Below, in pieces: positions 48,574 to 57,097 of a stretch of 61,666 bases of DNA (within the stretch, counting starts at the first letter, position 1; each line of letters opens with the position of its first letter). The stretch is from an uncultured bacterium (GTDB lineage: Bacteria > Bacillota > Clostridia > Christensenellales > HGM11417). The stretch spans positions 1 through 61,666 of the forward strand of contig CAJMQN010000010.1 in assembly GCA_905215695.1 (NCBI GenBank), read 5' to 3'. The notes beneath the pieces are model-generated. The model ran no database searches. It was not told where the DNA came from and saw only the letters and a program-made list of their open reading frames with translations. The position numbers were made by a program, and so were the translations under genes.

Positions 48574-50484
48574 CTAAATGTCAAGGTCTTCGACGAGTTT
48601 CGCGTTCTCTTCGATGAACTGCCGCCGAAGTTCGGGCTTTTCGCCCATGAGCAGCGTGAAAAGTTCGTCCGCCGCGACGGCGTCCTCCATCGTGACCTTT
48701 TTGAGCGTGCGCGTCTCGGGGTTCATCGTGGTCATCCAGAGCTGCTCCGCGTTCATTTCGCCGAGACCCTTGTACCGCTGAATGTCCGTGCCCTTTCTGC
48801 CCACCGTGTCGAGGTAGGCGTCAAGCTCCTTGTCGTCGTAGAGATACACTTCCTGTTTGTTCTTTGTCACCTTGTAGAGAGGCGGCATCGCGATATACAC
48901 GTGTCCGTGCTCCACGAGCGGACGCATGAACCGGAAGAAGAAGGTCAACAGAAGAATACGGATATGCGAGCCGTCTACGTCCGCGTCGGTCATGCAGATG
49001 ATGCGGTCATAGCGGAGTTTGGACTCGTCGAAATCGTCCCGCAGTCCTCCGCCGAAGGCGGTAATCATCGCCTTGATTTCCTCATTTTCGAGCGCGCGGC
49101 TCAAACGCGCCTTCTCGACGTTCAAAATCTTGCCGCGCAGGGGCAGAATCGCCTGAAAACGTCTGTCCCGTCCCTGTTTCGCCGTGCCGCCCGCGGAATC
49201 GCCCTCGACGAGGTAGATTTCGCAGAGTTCCGCACGCTTTTCGGTGCAGTCGGCGAGTTTGCCCGGGAGCGTGGTGGACTCGAGCACATTCTTTCTGCGG
49301 GTGAGGTCGCGGGCATTCCGCGCCGCCTCCCGCGCGCGCTGTGCGGTAACCGCCTTTAAGATGAGTTCGCGCGCCTTGACCGGATTCTCCTCCATGTAAG
49401 TGCCGAACTCGTCCCCGACCGCCTTCGCGACGATGGTGCGGATTTCCGAATTGCCGAGCTTGGTCTTGGTCTGTCCCTCGAACTGCGGTTCGGTCAGCTT
49501 GACCGAAACCACCGCCGAAATGCCCTCCCGCGCGTCCTCGCCGGACAGCTTTTCGTCATCCTTTAAGACCTTCAGGGAGTGACCGTAGTCGTTGATGACC
49601 TTGGAAACGGCGTTCTTAAATCCCTCGAGGTGCGTACCGCCCTCGTCGGTGTTGATATTGTTCGCGTAGGTATAGATGACCTCGCTGTAGCTGTCGTTGT
49701 ACTGCAGCGCGATTTCGACCGAGGTGTCCCCGTAGGTGCGGTCGATATAGATGGGCTGTTCGAAGAAAGTCTCCTTGTTCTTGTTGAGCTGTACCACGAA
49801 ATCGAAGATACCGCCCTCGTAGCAGAAGGTCTCCTTCCTTCCGTCCCGCTCGTCCGAAAGCTCGATGATGAGCCCCTTATTGAGGAAGGCGAGCTCGCGA
49901 AGTCTGCTCCGCAGAATGTCGTACTTGAAGTCGAGGGTCTCGAAGATCTCCGCGTCGGGCATGAAGGTGACCTTGGTGCCCGTGAGTTCGGTGTCCCCCG
50001 TGACCTTGAGCCGATCGGCGGGAATACCGCGCTCGTAGTGCTGAAAGTGGATTTTTCCGTCCTGATAGACCTCGATGTCCAGCCATTCGGAGAGCGCTGA
50101 AACGACCGAAAGCCCGACGCCGTGCAGACCGCCGGAAATCTTGTACCCGCCGCCGCCGAATTTGCCGCCCGCGTGGAGCTTGGTCATGACGACCTCGACC
50201 GCGGAAATGCCCTCCTGTTTGTGGATGCCGCAGGGAATGCCCCGCCCGTTGTCCACGACGGTACAGGAGCCGTCCTTGTTGATGGTCACGGTGATTTTGG
50301 TGCAGAAACCCGCGAGCGCCTCGTCGATGGAGTTATCTACAATCTCATGCACGAGGTGGTGCAGCCCCTTTTCGTCGGTGCTGCCGATATACATGCCCGG
50401 ACGTTTCCGGACCGGCTCGAGTCCCTCGAGCACTTGGATTTGCGCTTCGCCGTACTGCGCCGCGTTTTTGTCCTGTTTCGCCAT
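48574..50484 (-). CDS. gyrB: DNA gyrase subunit B
   Basis: 636 residues, the Bacillota length. GHKL ATPase: EIVDNSIDEALAG (Mg ligand Asn), VDNGRGIPCGIHK, GLHGVGLSVVSAL. TOPRIM: EIYLVEGDSAGGTAKQGRDR and DADVDGSHIR. C-terminal GLGEMNAEQLWMTTMNP. It powers DNA supercoiling with GyrA. GGAGAACGGA precedes the ATG; promoter at 50514-50542. Confidence 0.97.
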   Translation of the reverse strand: MAKQDKNAAQYGEAQIQVLEGLEPVRKRPGMYIGSTDEKGLHHLVHEIVDNSIDEALAGFCTKITVTINKDGSCTVVDNGRGIPCGIHKQEGISAVEVVMTKLHAGGKFGGGGYKISGGLHGVGLSVVSALSEWLDIEVYQDGKIHFQHYERGIPADRLKVTGDTELTGTKVTFMPDAEIFETLDFKYDILRSRLRELAFLNKGLIIELSDERDGRKETFCYEGGIFDFVVQLNKNKETFFEQPIYIDRTYGDTSVEIALQYNDSYSEVIYTYANNINTDEGGTHLEGFKNAVSKVINDYGHSLKVLKDDEKLSGEDAREGISAVVSVKLTEPQFEGQTKTKLGNSEIRTIVAKAVGDEFGTYMEENPVKARELILKAVTAQRAREAARNARDLTRRKNVLESTTLPGKLADCTEKRAELCEIYLVEGDSAGGTAKQGRDRRFQAILPLRGKILNVEKARLSRALENEEIKAMITAFGGGLRDDFDESKLRYDRIICMTDADVDGSHIRILLLTFFFRFMRPLVEHGHVYIAMPPLYKVTKNKQEVYLYDDKELDAYLDTVGRKGTDIQRYKGLGEMNAEQLWMTTMNPETRTLKKVTMEDAVAADELFTLLMGEKPELRRQFIEENAKLVEDLDI

Positions 50485-50513
50485 TCCGTTCTCCTTTCTT
50501 TTCGTTCGACTCC

Positions 50514-50542
50514 ATTATACCACACTTTGAAGATTTCTCCAA
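50514..50542 (-). promoter_or_regulatory. Promoter of gyrB-gyrA
   Basis: -35 TTGGAG (50537-50542), 17-bp spacer, -10 TATAAT (50514-50519), minus strand. Confidence 0.75.
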
Positions 50543-50617
50543 AGGATTTGTCGCATCTTTTGCCCCAAAACGCGAAATTTCGCCCGTAATTGCCCTTATG
50601 AGCCGAATCACGTCAAA

Positions 50618-50661
50618 AATGAAAAAAGACACTTGCAAGCGTTTCGGCGCTTGCAAGTGTC
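50618..50661 (-). terminator. Terminator of the membrane protein gene at 50710
   Basis: 14-bp stem GACACTTGCAAGCG/CGCTTGCAAGTGTC; on the minus strand followed by TTTTTTC and ATTTTT. Confidence 0.87.
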
Positions 50662-50709
50662 TTTAAGGTGATATTTCCGTTTTTGTCCCTTTCGCCGCGA
50701 GAGCGGGGA

Positions 50710-51894
50710 TTAAGTTGTGCGGGAAAAATAGATATTCACGAAAAAGGCGTCGCCTTGATAGGCGACACACAAACGGGTTTCGCTCGTCATATAGATGTCC
50801 GAGTCCGAAAACTCCCCGTCATAACTGCCGCTGTAGGTCTTGTTCACCGTAGGTCGGGACAAATTGATAACGCCGTAGTAGGTGCCGTCGGCACGAAGTT
50901 CAAAATAACTTCCGTGATCCACCGTCGGTCCGGCAAGCGCGCCTCCATCGCCGAAATTGCCCCCGCCCGACAATCCCGAATATTCGTACCGAACCGTTTC
51001 AGCGGTAATATCCTCCCGACAGCCGCCTATCGTACAGGAGCAATCGTCAACTTTGGTAAGAATAAACAGAATCACGGCAAGAACAATCATGATGCCGCCG
51101 ATAATCGACTTTTTTCTCTGCTCGGAACGGTTGTGCTGATCCGTCTCCTCTTTGGACGCAGGCTTGAATTTCGGCGTCTTTCCGGGTTTCGGCGTTCCGT
51201 AGGAAAACACGTCCTCCGCCTCGGGCATTCGGACGGGCTGCAGGGGCTCCGGTTCGTCCCCTTCGGACGGCGGTGTCTCTGTCGGTTCGAACTCCGCGGG
51301 TTCGGATTCCGTCGGTTCGGGCACGGAATCCTCTTCCGACTCCTGTTCGGGAGATTCCGAGCCGAACACATGATCCTCCCGACAGACCTCCGCGGACTTT
51401 TCAGGCACGGGAGCTGGTTTCTCCTCCGCCCCCGCTCCGAATACGTGATCTTCGCGGCATGCGGTATCTTCCCGCATAGGCGGGGATTGCCGCGCCGTTT
51501 TTTTCACAGGCTCTTGCGGTTTTGGTTCCGTCGCTCCGAGCGCACGGGTGACAAAATCCGAATCCGCGCCGAGGAGCAGACAGACCGCGCCCGAGGTGTT
51601 CGAGGTCATTTCCGACCACACGTCCTGCGTTACCTGTCCGACTTCTCTCCCGTCCGCGGCGGTCACCCTGCCGTCCTTGAACACGCTCCCGACGAGTTTC
51701 GCCTCGCCCGACAGCGTCTCATAGACGTCCGTCCGCTCGAAACCCACCCGCTTGATCGCGCCGACCTGTATGCGGCGCCCGTTTGCGGCAAAATAGATTT
51801 TATCGAAGAGGATTTCCCCTTCGACAGGTCCGCCGAACCGCCGGTCGTCCGACCAGCCCACAACGATCCCCGACCGCAATACTTCGTGTTTCAA
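50710..51894 (-). CDS. Unknown membrane protein with repeated CREDHVFG motif
   Basis: 394 residues. N-terminal beta-rich domain (about 1-115; ILFDKIYFAANGRRIQVGAIKRV), an acidic Pro/Glu-rich linker (about 120-260) holding two exact copies of CREDHVFG near residues 144 and 168, one membrane helix (about 275-293, IIGGIMIVLAVILFIL), then a C-terminal domain of about 100 residues with Cys-rich start (DDCSCTIGGC) and beta strands. The topology suggests N-in, C-out. No family recognised. It is downstream of parA-parB on the same strand, 23 bp after parB. Confidence 0.8.
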   Translation of the reverse strand: MKHEVLRSGIVVGWSDDRRFGGPVEGEILFDKIYFAANGRRIQVGAIKRVGFERTDVYETLSGEAKLVGSVFKDGRVTAADGREVGQVTQDVWSEMTSNTSGAVCLLLGADSDFVTRALGATEPKPQEPVKKTARQSPPMREDTACREDHVFGAGAEEKPAPVPEKSAEVCREDHVFGSESPEQESEEDSVPEPTESEPAEFEPTETPPSEGDEPEPLQPVRMPEAEDVFSYGTPKPGKTPKFKPASKEETDQHNRSEQRKKSIIGGIMIVLAVILFILTKVDDCSCTIGGCREDITAETVRYEYSGLSGGGNFGDGGALAGPTVDHGSYFELRADGTYYGVINLSRPTVNKTYSGSYDGEFSDSDIYMTSETRLCVAYQGDAFFVNIYFSRTT

Positions 51895-51917
51895 ATATGA
51901 TCCCCCCTGCCAATATG

Positions 51918-52856
51918 CTACTTCAGCTCGTCCATGAGATCGAAGATTCGGTCGAGGTCATCCGGCGAGAAGTAGTCGATACAAATTCTCCCCTTGGAAT
52001 CGTTGCCCATGACCGTCACTTTGGTGCCGAACACCGTCTGCATGGTCGAGACAAGGTCCTTTAACTCCCTTGACTGTACCTCCGCCTGTTTTACGGGGCG
52101 TTTGACCGCCTTTCGCACCTCGACGTCAAGTTTTTTGCACGCCTCTTCGAGCTGCCGCACGCTCATCTTGTTGTCGCAAGCGCGGTTCGCAAGGTCAATC
52201 TGACGGAGCTCGTCGGTCACGACCACGAGCGCGCGCGCGTGTCCCGCGGAGAGACGCCCCTCCCGCACCAATGCGAGCACCGGACGGGACAGCGTCAGAA
52301 GGCGCAGAAGGTTTGCAATCGCGGGTCGGCTCTTGCCGATGCGCTCCGCGACCTGCTCCTGCGTCAGCCCGAATTGGTCCATGAGTTCCCGAATGGCGAT
52401 CGCCGCCTCAACGGGGTTCAGGTCCTCGCGCTGTAAGTTCTCGATGATGGAGATCTCTTTGACCTCCTTGTCCGACAGCTCCTTCACGACCGCCGGAATG
52501 CGCTCGAGCCCCGCGAGCTTGGACGCGCGCCAACGCCGTTCGCCGGCAATGATGACGTATCTGTCACCCTTGCGGTTCAGAACGACGGGCTGAATCACTC
52601 CGTGCGCAGCAATCGAATTTGCGAGTTCCTGCAATTTTTCCTGATCAAAGACCTTTCTCGGTTGGTCGGGATTGGGGGCAATCAGATTGATTGCAATCTC
52701 CGCAACACCCGCCTCCGGCGCGGTCTCCGCGGTCGGCTTCGGCGATTCTGCGCGCTTCGGCAGTCCGAAATCCGCCTCCATCGTCTTATCATACTCCGCG
52801 TCCGTCTCCGCAAAGAGCGCGGAAAGTCCCTTTCCCAATCCTCTGTTCTTTATCAT
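51918..52856 (-). CDS. parB: Chromosome partitioning protein ParB (Spo0J)
   Basis: 312 residues. N-terminal MIKNRGLGKGLSALF is the ParA-contact motif. The CTP-binding domain carries NPDQPRKVF, VIAGERRWRASK and ENLQREDLNP. The HTH (LTQEQVAERIGKSRPAIANLLRL) binds parS; the C-terminus dimerises. Loads SMC and segregates origins with ParA. No 16-bp parS was found in the window. It follows parA by 18 bp. Confidence 0.96.
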   Translation of the reverse strand: MIKNRGLGKGLSALFAETDAEYDKTMEADFGLPKRAESPKPTAETAPEAGVAEIAINLIAPNPDQPRKVFDQEKLQELANSIAAHGVIQPVVLNRKGDRYVIIAGERRWRASKLAGLERIPAVVKELSDKEVKEISIIENLQREDLNPVEAAIAIRELMDQFGLTQEQVAERIGKSRPAIANLLRLLTLSRPVLALVREGRLSAGHARALVVVTDELRQIDLANRACDNKMSVRQLEEACKKLDVEVRKAVKRPVKQAEVQSRELKDLVSTMQTVFGTKVTVMGNDSKGRICIDYFSPDDLDRIFDLMDELK

Positions 52857-52874
52857 ATGCTGTTCTCCAAGCAG

Positions 52875-53645
52875 TTATTTACGTTCACAGCGCCGAATGT
52901 ATTCCTCGGCGAGTGCGCGGTACGCCTTCGCGCCGGCGCAGCGGTCGTCGTGCAAAAGCACCGGGACGCCGTGGCTCGGCGCCTCCGCGAGCCGCACGTT
53001 CCGCGGAATCACCGTCGAAAAGAGCTTCGCGCCGAAGTAGCGGGTAATCTGTTCCCGGATTTGGTTTGAAATCAAGCTCCTCGAGTCAAACATGGTCAGA
53101 ACCACGCCGTCAATCTCGAGATTGGCATTCAAATGCCGTTTGACGAGTTTAAAACTGTTGATGAGCTGCGTCAGTCCCTCGAGCGCGTAAAACTCGCTCT
53201 GAATGGGAATGATGACCGAATCCGCCGCGGCAAGCGCGTTGATGGTCAGAAGTCCGAGAGAGGGCGGACAGTCCACAGTGACATAGTCATATTCCGCCGC
53301 AACCTCCGTGAGCGCCTGTGCAAGTCGTTTTTCCCTGCCCATCTCGCTCACAAGCTCAATCTCCGCGCCCGCGAGGTCAATGTTCGAGGGCGCGACGTCC
53401 AAGCCGTCCACCTCGGTCTTTAAAATCACTTCGCGAATGGGCACGTCCGAGAGCAGCGCGTCATAGATCGATTTTTCTATTTCGTTCTTCGCGACCCCGA
53501 GTCCGCTCGTGGCGTTGCCCTGCGGGTCCGCATCTACAAGAAGAACCCGCCTGCCCGCCGCCGCGAGATACGCCGAGAAGTTGACGCAGGACGTCGTCTT
53601 GCCGACGCCGCCCTTTTGATTGGAAAATGCAATGATTTTTGCCAT
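52875..53645 (-). CDS. parA: Chromosome partitioning ATPase ParA (Soj)
   Basis: 256 residues, deviant Walker ATPase. NQKGGVGKTTSCVNF (signature Lys and P-loop Lys), LLVDADPQGNAT, and YDYVTVDCPPSLGLLT (Walker B). Binds DNA nonspecifically in the ATP form and moves ParB-parS complexes. First gene of the parA-parB pair; its promoter carries a palindrome. Confidence 0.96.
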   Translation of the reverse strand: MAKIIAFSNQKGGVGKTTSCVNFSAYLAAAGRRVLLVDADPQGNATSGLGVAKNEIEKSIYDALLSDVPIREVILKTEVDGLDVAPSNIDLAGAEIELVSEMGREKRLAQALTEVAAEYDYVTVDCPPSLGLLTINALAAADSVIIPIQSEFYALEGLTQLINSFKLVKRHLNANLEIDGVVLTMFDSRSLISNQIREQITRYFGAKLFSTVIPRNVRLAEAPSHGVPVLLHDDRCAGAKAYRALAEEYIRRCERK

Positions 53646-53685
53646 AACCTTCCCCCGAACCGAATAAAACCCGAAAGAAACTTTG

Positions 53686-53729
53686 ATACTATTTAGTAGT
53701 ATTATATCAGTTCCTTTTGGTTTTGTAAA
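53686..53729 (-). promoter_or_regulatory. Promoter and palindromic operator of parA-parB
   Basis: -35 TTTACA (53724-53729), 17-bp spacer, -10 TATAAT (53701-53706), minus strand. The palindrome ATACTA-TTTAG-TAGTAT (53686-53702) covers the -10 edge and start site, a candidate autoregulatory operator. Confidence 0.7.
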
Positions 53730-53798
53730 GAATTCTGTGTTTTTTCGCCGTTTCTGCGGTTATATATGTTAAGACAGGATTCTGACCCGATTTTTTTA

Positions 53799-53827
53799 TT
53801 GTCATTTTTCGGAAACTGTGCTAAAAT
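53799..53827 (+). promoter_or_regulatory. Promoter of ftsH
   Basis: -35 TTGTCA (53799-53804), 17-bp spacer, -10 TAAAAT (53822-53827). Confidence 0.78.
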
Positions 53828-53884
53828 GATGGAACAACTCATACGCGTATATTACTGCCAAAAGCAGACTATGGAGGAAATATA

Positions 53885-55837
53885 GTGTCGTCAAACACCA
53901 AGAAAATTCTGATCATCGTATCCGCGCTGCTGTTATGCGGAATACTCTATTTTGTCGCCGTGACCTGGCTCGTCCCGAAACCCAAGGAAATCGACTATAC
54001 CGAATTCTACCAGAAATACGAGACGCTCGAACGGTCAGATAAGAACAAGATTGTCATCAACGGCAACGCGATTGCGACTGTCGTCATCAATGATAAAGCT
54101 GAATATACCTGCAACCTTTACCTCGCGCACACCGAGTTCATGAAACAGGTCACCGAGGATCTTGCCGCGGGCAAAGCACGGGTTCAGGTTTATCTGCCCG
54201 ACCCCGGCGCTGGTTCTTGGGTCAACACCGCAATTTCCATCGTCGGAATGATTCTTCTCGTCGTGGTCTTTATTATGATACTGCGGCAGATGTCCGGCGG
54301 CGGCTCCAAAGCCATGAACTTCGGCAAGGTCAAAACCCGTGTCAACGACAACGTCAAAGTGCGTTTTGCGGACGTGGCGGGCGCCGAAGAGGAAAAGGAA
54401 GAGCTGAAAGAAATCGTTGAATTTTTGAAAGCGCCCAAGAAGTTCACCGAGCTCGGCGCGCGCATTCCGCGCGGCGTATTGCTCGTAGGCCCTCCCGGAA
54501 CGGGCAAGACGCTCTTTGCAAAAGCCGTCGCGGGAGAGGCGGGCGTGCCCTTCTTCTCGATTTCGGGTTCAGACTTCGTTGAAATGTACGTCGGCGTGGG
54601 CGCGAGCCGCGTCCGCGACCTCTTCGATATCGCCAAGAAAAACATGCCCTGCATCATTTTCATCGACGAAATCGACGCCGTAGGACGGCAGAGAGGCGCA
54701 GGGCTCGGCGGCGGACACGACGAACGCGAGCAGACCTTAAACCAGCTCCTCGTGCAGATGGACGGTTTCGAGACCAACGACGGCATCATCGTCATGGCGG
54801 CGACCAACCGCGCGGACATTCTCGACCCCGCGCTCCTGCGCCCCGGACGTTTCGACCGTCAAATCTACGTCAACGCGCCCGACGTGCGCGGACGCGAGGC
54901 AATCTTCAAGGTTCACGCCCGCAACAAGCCGATTTCCCCCGAAATCAACTTTAAAAATCTTGCCCGCATGACCGCGGGATTCACGGGCGCGGACATCGCG
55001 AACCTCTTGAACGAGGCGGCAATCCTCGCCGCCCGGGCGGGTCGAAAGGTCATCATCATGAAAGACCTCTACGAGGGCATCAACAAAGTTCTCATGGGTC
55101 CGCAGAAGAAATCCCGTCTCGTCACGGAGAGCGACAAGCGCATCACCGCCTATCACGAGGCGGGGCACGCAATTCTCGCCAAACTCCTTCCCCACTGCGA
55201 CCCCGTGCAGGAAGTTTCGATTATTCCGCGCGGACAGGCGGCGGGCTACACGATGACGAGACCCGAGAACGACAACAGCCACGAGTCCAAGAACAAATGG
55301 CTCGACTATATCACGATGGCGCTCGGCGGGCGCGTTGCGGAGGAAATCGTCATCGAGGACGTCTGCACCGGCGCGAGCGGAGACATCAAACAGCTCACGC
55401 AGATTGCCAAGGCAATGGTCACCGAATGGGGCATGAGTGACCTCGGTCCTATCTTCTACGGCTCCGACCACGAAGTGTTTGTGGGTCGGGACTTCGGTTC
55501 CCATTCCGCGAACAGCGAGGAAGTGCAGGCGAAGATCGACGAACAGATTTCCAAGATTGTGGAGAGCTGTCTCGAACGCGCGCGCAACCTCCTCGGTCAG
55601 CACAAGAAGGTGCTCGACAGCATGGCACGCGTGCTCATCGAAAAGGAAACCATCTACGCCGACGAAGTGGATATGCTCATGGAAGGACAGAGCGTCGCGG
55701 ACGTCCTGAAGAAAATCGAGGATCGCAACGAGTACGAGCGCAAGGGAATTCCCGCGCCGACGGATACGCCTCCCGCTCCCCCTGCGGCTCCCGCGCCCGA
55801 TGCGGACGCAAAGCCGAACGACGAAATTTCCCACTGA
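53885..55837 (+). CDS. ftsH: ATP-dependent zinc metalloprotease FtsH
   Basis: 650 residues, membrane hexamer. Membrane helices at about 6-27 and 112-135 flank a small external domain. AAA+ module: Walker A VGPPGTGKTLFAKAVAGEAG (about 199-218), Walker B IIFIDEIDAVG, pore FVEMYVGVG, SRH RPGRFDR. Zinc motif HEAGH near 420. Ala/Pro-rich C-terminal tail. GTG start with GGAGG before it. Single gene with own promoter and terminator. Confidence 0.97.
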   Translation: MSSNTKKILIIVSALLLCGILYFVAVTWLVPKPKEIDYTEFYQKYETLERSDKNKIVINGNAIATVVINDKAEYTCNLYLAHTEFMKQVTEDLAAGKARVQVYLPDPGAGSWVNTAISIVGMILLVVVFIMILRQMSGGGSKAMNFGKVKTRVNDNVKVRFADVAGAEEEKEELKEIVEFLKAPKKFTELGARIPRGVLLVGPPGTGKTLFAKAVAGEAGVPFFSISGSDFVEMYVGVGASRVRDLFDIAKKNMPCIIFIDEIDAVGRQRGAGLGGGHDEREQTLNQLLVQMDGFETNDGIIVMAATNRADILDPALLRPGRFDRQIYVNAPDVRGREAIFKVHARNKPISPEINFKNLARMTAGFTGADIANLLNEAAILAARAGRKVIIMKDLYEGINKVLMGPQKKSRLVTESDKRITAYHEAGHAILAKLLPHCDPVQEVSIIPRGQAAGYTMTRPENDNSHESKNKWLDYITMALGGRVAEEIVIEDVCTGASGDIKQLTQIAKAMVTEWGMSDLGPIFYGSDHEVFVGRDFGSHSANSEEVQAKIDEQISKIVESCLERARNLLGQHKKVLDSMARVLIEKETIYADEVDMLMEGQSVADVLKKIEDRNEYERKGIPAPTDTPPAPPAAPAPDADAKPNDEISH

Positions 55838-55848
55838 CAATAATCATA

Positions 55849-55886
55849 AACGTCGGATTTCCGAAATCGGAAATCCGACGTTTTTA
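55849..55886 (+). terminator. Terminator of ftsH
   Basis: 16-bp stem AACGTCGGATTTCCGA/TCGGAAATCCGACGTT followed by TTTATTTG. It overlaps the stop codon of the convergent small gene. Confidence 0.87.
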
Positions 55887-56066
55887 TTTGTCAAAACTTA
55901 TTTTCTTTTTTATTTTCGCGAGAATCTCCGCGTCCTGCAACGCCTCGAGCAGATACCTTCGAAGATCCTGCTTTGCGCGGAGACTGCCGCGCGCCCAAAG
56001 TCTCCCCATCAAATTTTCACAGTCCTCCCGAAGCATTCCGTCAAGCTCCTCTTCCGGCAGTTCCAA
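55884..56066 (-). CDS. Small hypothetical protein, TTG start
   Basis: 60 residues, highly charged and helical (ELPEEELDGMLREDCENLMG, RAKQDLRRYLLEALQDAEI), Lys-rich end. The TTG start was chosen because GGGAGGGGG lies six bases before it, and a promoter with near-consensus boxes (56092-56120) lies 30 bases upstream. Without those signals the frame would be weak. No family recognised; a small regulator or spore-type protein is possible but unsupported. Confidence 0.6.
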   Translation of the reverse strand: MELPEEELDGMLREDCENLMGRLWARGSLRAKQDLRRYLLEALQDAEILAKIKKKISFDK

Positions 56067-56091
56067 AGAAGTCCCCCTCCCGTTTTTCTCT

Positions 56092-56120
56092 ATTGTAACG
56101 CAATCGCGCAAAAAAGGCAA
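56092..56120 (-). promoter_or_regulatory. Promoter of the small gene at 55884
   Basis: -35 TTGCCT (56115-56120), 17-bp spacer, -10 TACAAT (56092-56097), minus strand. Confidence 0.65.
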
Positions 56121-56140
56121 GCAATTACTTCTACTTTAAG

Positions 56141-56168
56141 AAGTACTATGCCTCCACAAATAGTACTT
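56141..56168. promoter_or_regulatory. Inverted-repeat operator before the XRE gene at 56200
   Basis: AAGTACTAT (56141-56149) and ATAGTACTT (56160-56168), a perfect 9-bp inverted repeat with 10-bp spacing, next to the -35 region; TATAAT follows at 56190-56195. Confidence 0.65.
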
Positions 56169-56199
56169 TATTTTCAATCGTTCATTTTATAATAGTATC

Positions 56200-56532
56200 A
56201 TGATTGAAAATTTCGAACTATTTAAGCGCATTGACACTTTGAGAGAACAGAAAAAATTAACCGTTTATCGTCTTTCCAAAGACGCAATTCTGTCTCAAAG
56301 CATTTATCATCGTTGGCGCGACAGTAACATTCTTCCTTCGATTCAATCGCTCGACGCATATTGCGACGTATTGGGCATCACGTTGTCCGAGCTGTTCGCG
56401 GAAGAGGAAACCTTTGACGAGGCGGCGACAGAACGACGCCGTATCTTTACGCTGCTCGAAAAACTCACCGACGAACAGCGCAAAAATGTTCTTGTCATGC
56501 TCGACGCACTCGTGAAAAACGAACAGAATTAA
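56200..56532 (+). CDS. XRE-family helix-turn-helix regulator
   Basis: 110 residues. HTH at about 5-68: LTVYRLSKDAILSQSIYHRW with SIQSLDAYCDVLGITLSELF. The C-terminal helix pair (FTLLEKLTDEQRKNVLVMLDAL) resembles the tail of the regulator at 45553. The transcript start would be only a few bases before the ATG, and no ribosome site is seen, so translation may be leaderless. The upstream inverted repeat suggests autoregulation. Confidence 0.85.
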   Translation: MIENFELFKRIDTLREQKKLTVYRLSKDAILSQSIYHRWRDSNILPSIQSLDAYCDVLGITLSELFAEEETFDEAATERRRIFTLLEKLTDEQRKNVLVMLDALVKNEQN

Positions 56533-56539
56533 CCGTACA

Positions 56540-56575
56540 AAAAAAAGCCCCGTTCCTCATAGGAACGGGGCTTTG
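56540..56575. terminator. Bidirectional intrinsic terminator
   Basis: Stem AAAGCCCCGTTCC/GGAACGGGGCTTT; on the minus strand followed by eight T. Shared by the XRE gene and the gene ending at 56586. Confidence 0.88.
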
Positions 56576-56585
56576 CTTTCTTTCC

Positions 56586-56969
56586 TTATTCGCCTTTCTT
56601 CTCTTCTTCGGCTTTGGGTTCTTCCGCCGCGGGAGCGGGAGCCGCAGGCGCTTCGGGCGCGCCCTGTCCGTCGATCACGACCGTGCCGATAATCTTCTTC
56701 GTGCCCTTCTTGTTCTCGAAGTTGCCCTCGAACTTGAAGCCGTCAAGATTTGCGGTCACCGAATAATACTTCATGCCGAAAACGGTCTTATAGCTGCCGC
56801 AGAACTCGAAATACTTGTCGCCGTTGAAACGCGCCATGTCAATCTTGTTCTCATCCTTCCCGTAAGTGAAGGTGCCGACCATCTTCCGACCCTGCTGCTC
56901 AATGCTGAATTTTCCCTTGTTGTTGAACCATTTTTTCTTAATGGTGTACTGCCCCTCAATCTTATTCAT
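56586..56969 (-). CDS. Hypothetical beta-rich protein with Ala/Pro/Glu tail
   Basis: 127 residues. About 100 residues of alternating strands (IEGQYTIKKKWFNNKGKFSI, KYYSVTANLDGFKFEGNF) suggest a small beta-barrel or sandwich with internal repeats of the form G-x-F/Y-x-G. The last 27 residues are low complexity (APEAPAAPAPAAEEPKAEEE). No signal peptide. The start MNKIEG has AAGGAGA seven bases upstream; a TTG two codons earlier is too close to the ribosome site. Function unknown. Confidence 0.78.
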   Translation of the reverse strand: MNKIEGQYTIKKKWFNNKGKFSIEQQGRKMVGTFTYGKDENKIDMARFNGDKYFEFCGSYKTVFGMKYYSVTANLDGFKFEGNFENKKGTKKIIGTVVIDGQGAPEAPAAPAPAAEEPKAEEEKKGE

Positions 56970-57018
56970 TTTCAACTCTCCTTATACGTTTCGGGATAGA
57001 TATTAGAATGATACCCTT

Positions 57019-57047
57019 ATTTTAATCTTTTTTCACGCTTTTGTCAA
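57019..57047 (-). promoter_or_regulatory. Promoter of the gene at 56586
   Basis: -35 TTGACA (57042-57047), 17-bp spacer, -10 TAAAAT (57019-57024), minus strand. Confidence 0.83.
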
Positions 57048-57097
57048 GACATTCGGCAAAAATCCGACCCTCGCAGAATGCCCAATAAATACCCGTC

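Noticed and set aside
50485..53884. parS sites near parA-parB
   Set aside because: I looked for the TGTTTCACGTGAAACA type and found no match; sites may lie outside the window.
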